A DNA stretch of 64,000 bases from Paracoccus isoporae (lineage in GTDB: Bacteria > Pseudomonadota > Alphaproteobacteria > Rhodobacterales > Rhodobacteraceae), in NCBI RefSeq assembly GCF_900101865.1, contig NZ_FNAH01000013.1:1-64000 (forward strand), given 5' to 3'. How positions within the stretch are numbered: position 1 is the stretch's first letter; each line of letters begins with the position of its first letter. Of this stretch, positions 63,505 through 64,000 are shown one piece after another. The notes under the pieces were generated by a model, which was not told the DNA's origin, did no database searches, and worked only from the letters and a program-made list of their open reading frames with translations. A program made the position numbers and the translations under genes.

Positions 63505-64000
63505 ATGTCTCGTTACCTGAAATTCACTGCCCTCGTGGCAGTTGTCGCCTCCCTGACATTCTGCTTCGGATTCTACTCGGCGCTTCGCAAGAACGTCGTC
63601 TTCGACAGCATCGTGAAGACGGTCCGCTATCTGAAGCCCGCCGTGGCGGACGCCTCCGCCCCGGAACTTCGTCTGGACATGTCGGACCGGACGCTGCTCG
63701 ACACCACATTGCTGCCCTTTCACCGGATGGACGTCACGGTCACGGACGAGGATGGCGGGGTGCTGCCCATCGTGGCGGTGGTCGCCGATCAGCGTGACGA
63801 GGCCGTCGCACTTGGCGATGATGGCTCGCTGCTCAGGGTCGAGACGGAAAGCTGCGTTGATTCGGGCTGTGCGCGCAATATCGGCCGGCTGACCCGCCCG
63901 GACGGAACCCGGATTGACGATATCTACGACATGATGCGGATCGAGGTGGACGGGCGGCCGGAATGGTATGTCTCCTACGGACAGCTTGACCGCACCGGCT
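63505..64000 (+). CDS. Unidentified membrane-anchored or exported protein, truncated by the window end
   Basis: The reading frame from the ATG at 63505 is open to the end of the window (165 complete codons) and has no stop, so the gene continues beyond. Residues 1-3 are MSR; a hydrophobic segment spans about residues 7-26 (ALVAVVASLTFCFGFYSAL), then a basic residue pair. This looks like a signal anchor or uncleaved signal peptide. The following 140 residues are soluble, rich in Asp and Val, with a Cys pair (CVDSGC) and repeated strands. It could be the sensor part of a signalling protein or an exported enzyme; I do not recognise a family. Confidence 0.7.
   Translation, partial: MSRYLKFTALVAVVASLTFCFGFYSALRKNVVFDSIVKTVRYLKPAVADASAPELRLDMSDRTLLDTTLLPFHRMDVTVTDEDGGVLPIVAVVADQRDEAVALGDDGSLLRVETESCVDSGCARNIGRLTRPDGTRIDDIYDMMRIEVDGRPEWYVSYGQLDRTG

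Overview
The window is GC-rich chromosomal DNA from an alphaproteobacterium, most likely a Paracoccus-like member of the Rhodobacteraceae. This rests on gene order (rpmH-rnpA-yidD-ttcA-yidC-MOSC-engB-argB), an alphaproteobacterial LexA box (GAAC-N7-GAAC), a DnaA-like HdaA protein, a TRAP transporter, an osmoregulated periplasmic glucan locus and an imuA-imuB-dnaE2 cassette. No insertion sequence, integrase, prophage or CRISPR array was seen. It reads as core chromosome with a few accessory loci.

Layout. 0-8 kb: a guanidinium exporter gene (gdx) preceded by what looks like a guanidine-II riboswitch, an EamA transporter, the rplM-rpsI operon, small metabolic and membrane genes, a rhomboid-like protein that has lost its catalytic residues, and trpS. 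Between the YrhK-like and rhomboid-like genes lies an array of five units with an exact 11-bp period. 8-17 kb: tRNA-Arg(ACG), an orphan sensor kinase, then the RNase P / membrane insertion cluster through argB. 17-26 kb: phosphatase, prs, small hydrolases, a threonine aldolase, ribF, a HAD hydrolase, a Mn-type pyrophosphatase and a TraB/GumN protein. 26-36 kb: groES-groEL under a CIRCE element, a YidK-like sodium symporter, the polyphosphate pair ppk-ppx, hdaA and an AI-2E-type permease. 36-42 kb: tRNA-Gly(CCC), a complete TRAP transporter operon with its own promoter, and a LysR-type regulator with two winged-helix domains, followed by about 770 bp of AT-richer apparently non-coding DNA.

42-48 kb is the SOS mutasome imuA-imuB-dnaE2 with an exact LexA box 21 bases before imuA. 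47.8-53 kb looks like an iron-uptake neighbourhood: an exporter-fold ABC half transporter, a DUF2218-siderophore-interacting oxidoreductase, and tonB-exbD-exbB. 53-58 kb is opgG-opgH-opgC for periplasmic glucan synthesis and acyl decoration. 58-64 kb holds a TerC/DUF475 membrane protein, a GntR regulator divergent from an AbrB-type membrane protein with an inverted repeat between them, a TauE/SafE permease, an MFS transporter, a strong terminator, and the start of an unidentified exported or membrane-anchored protein that runs off the window.

The most notable non-coding signals are the tandem ACGG-loop hairpins before gdx, the 11-bp phased repeats at 5966-6020, the LexA box, the CIRCE element, and a small recurring intergenic motif (GTCGGAT followed closely by AAAT) seen at four places.
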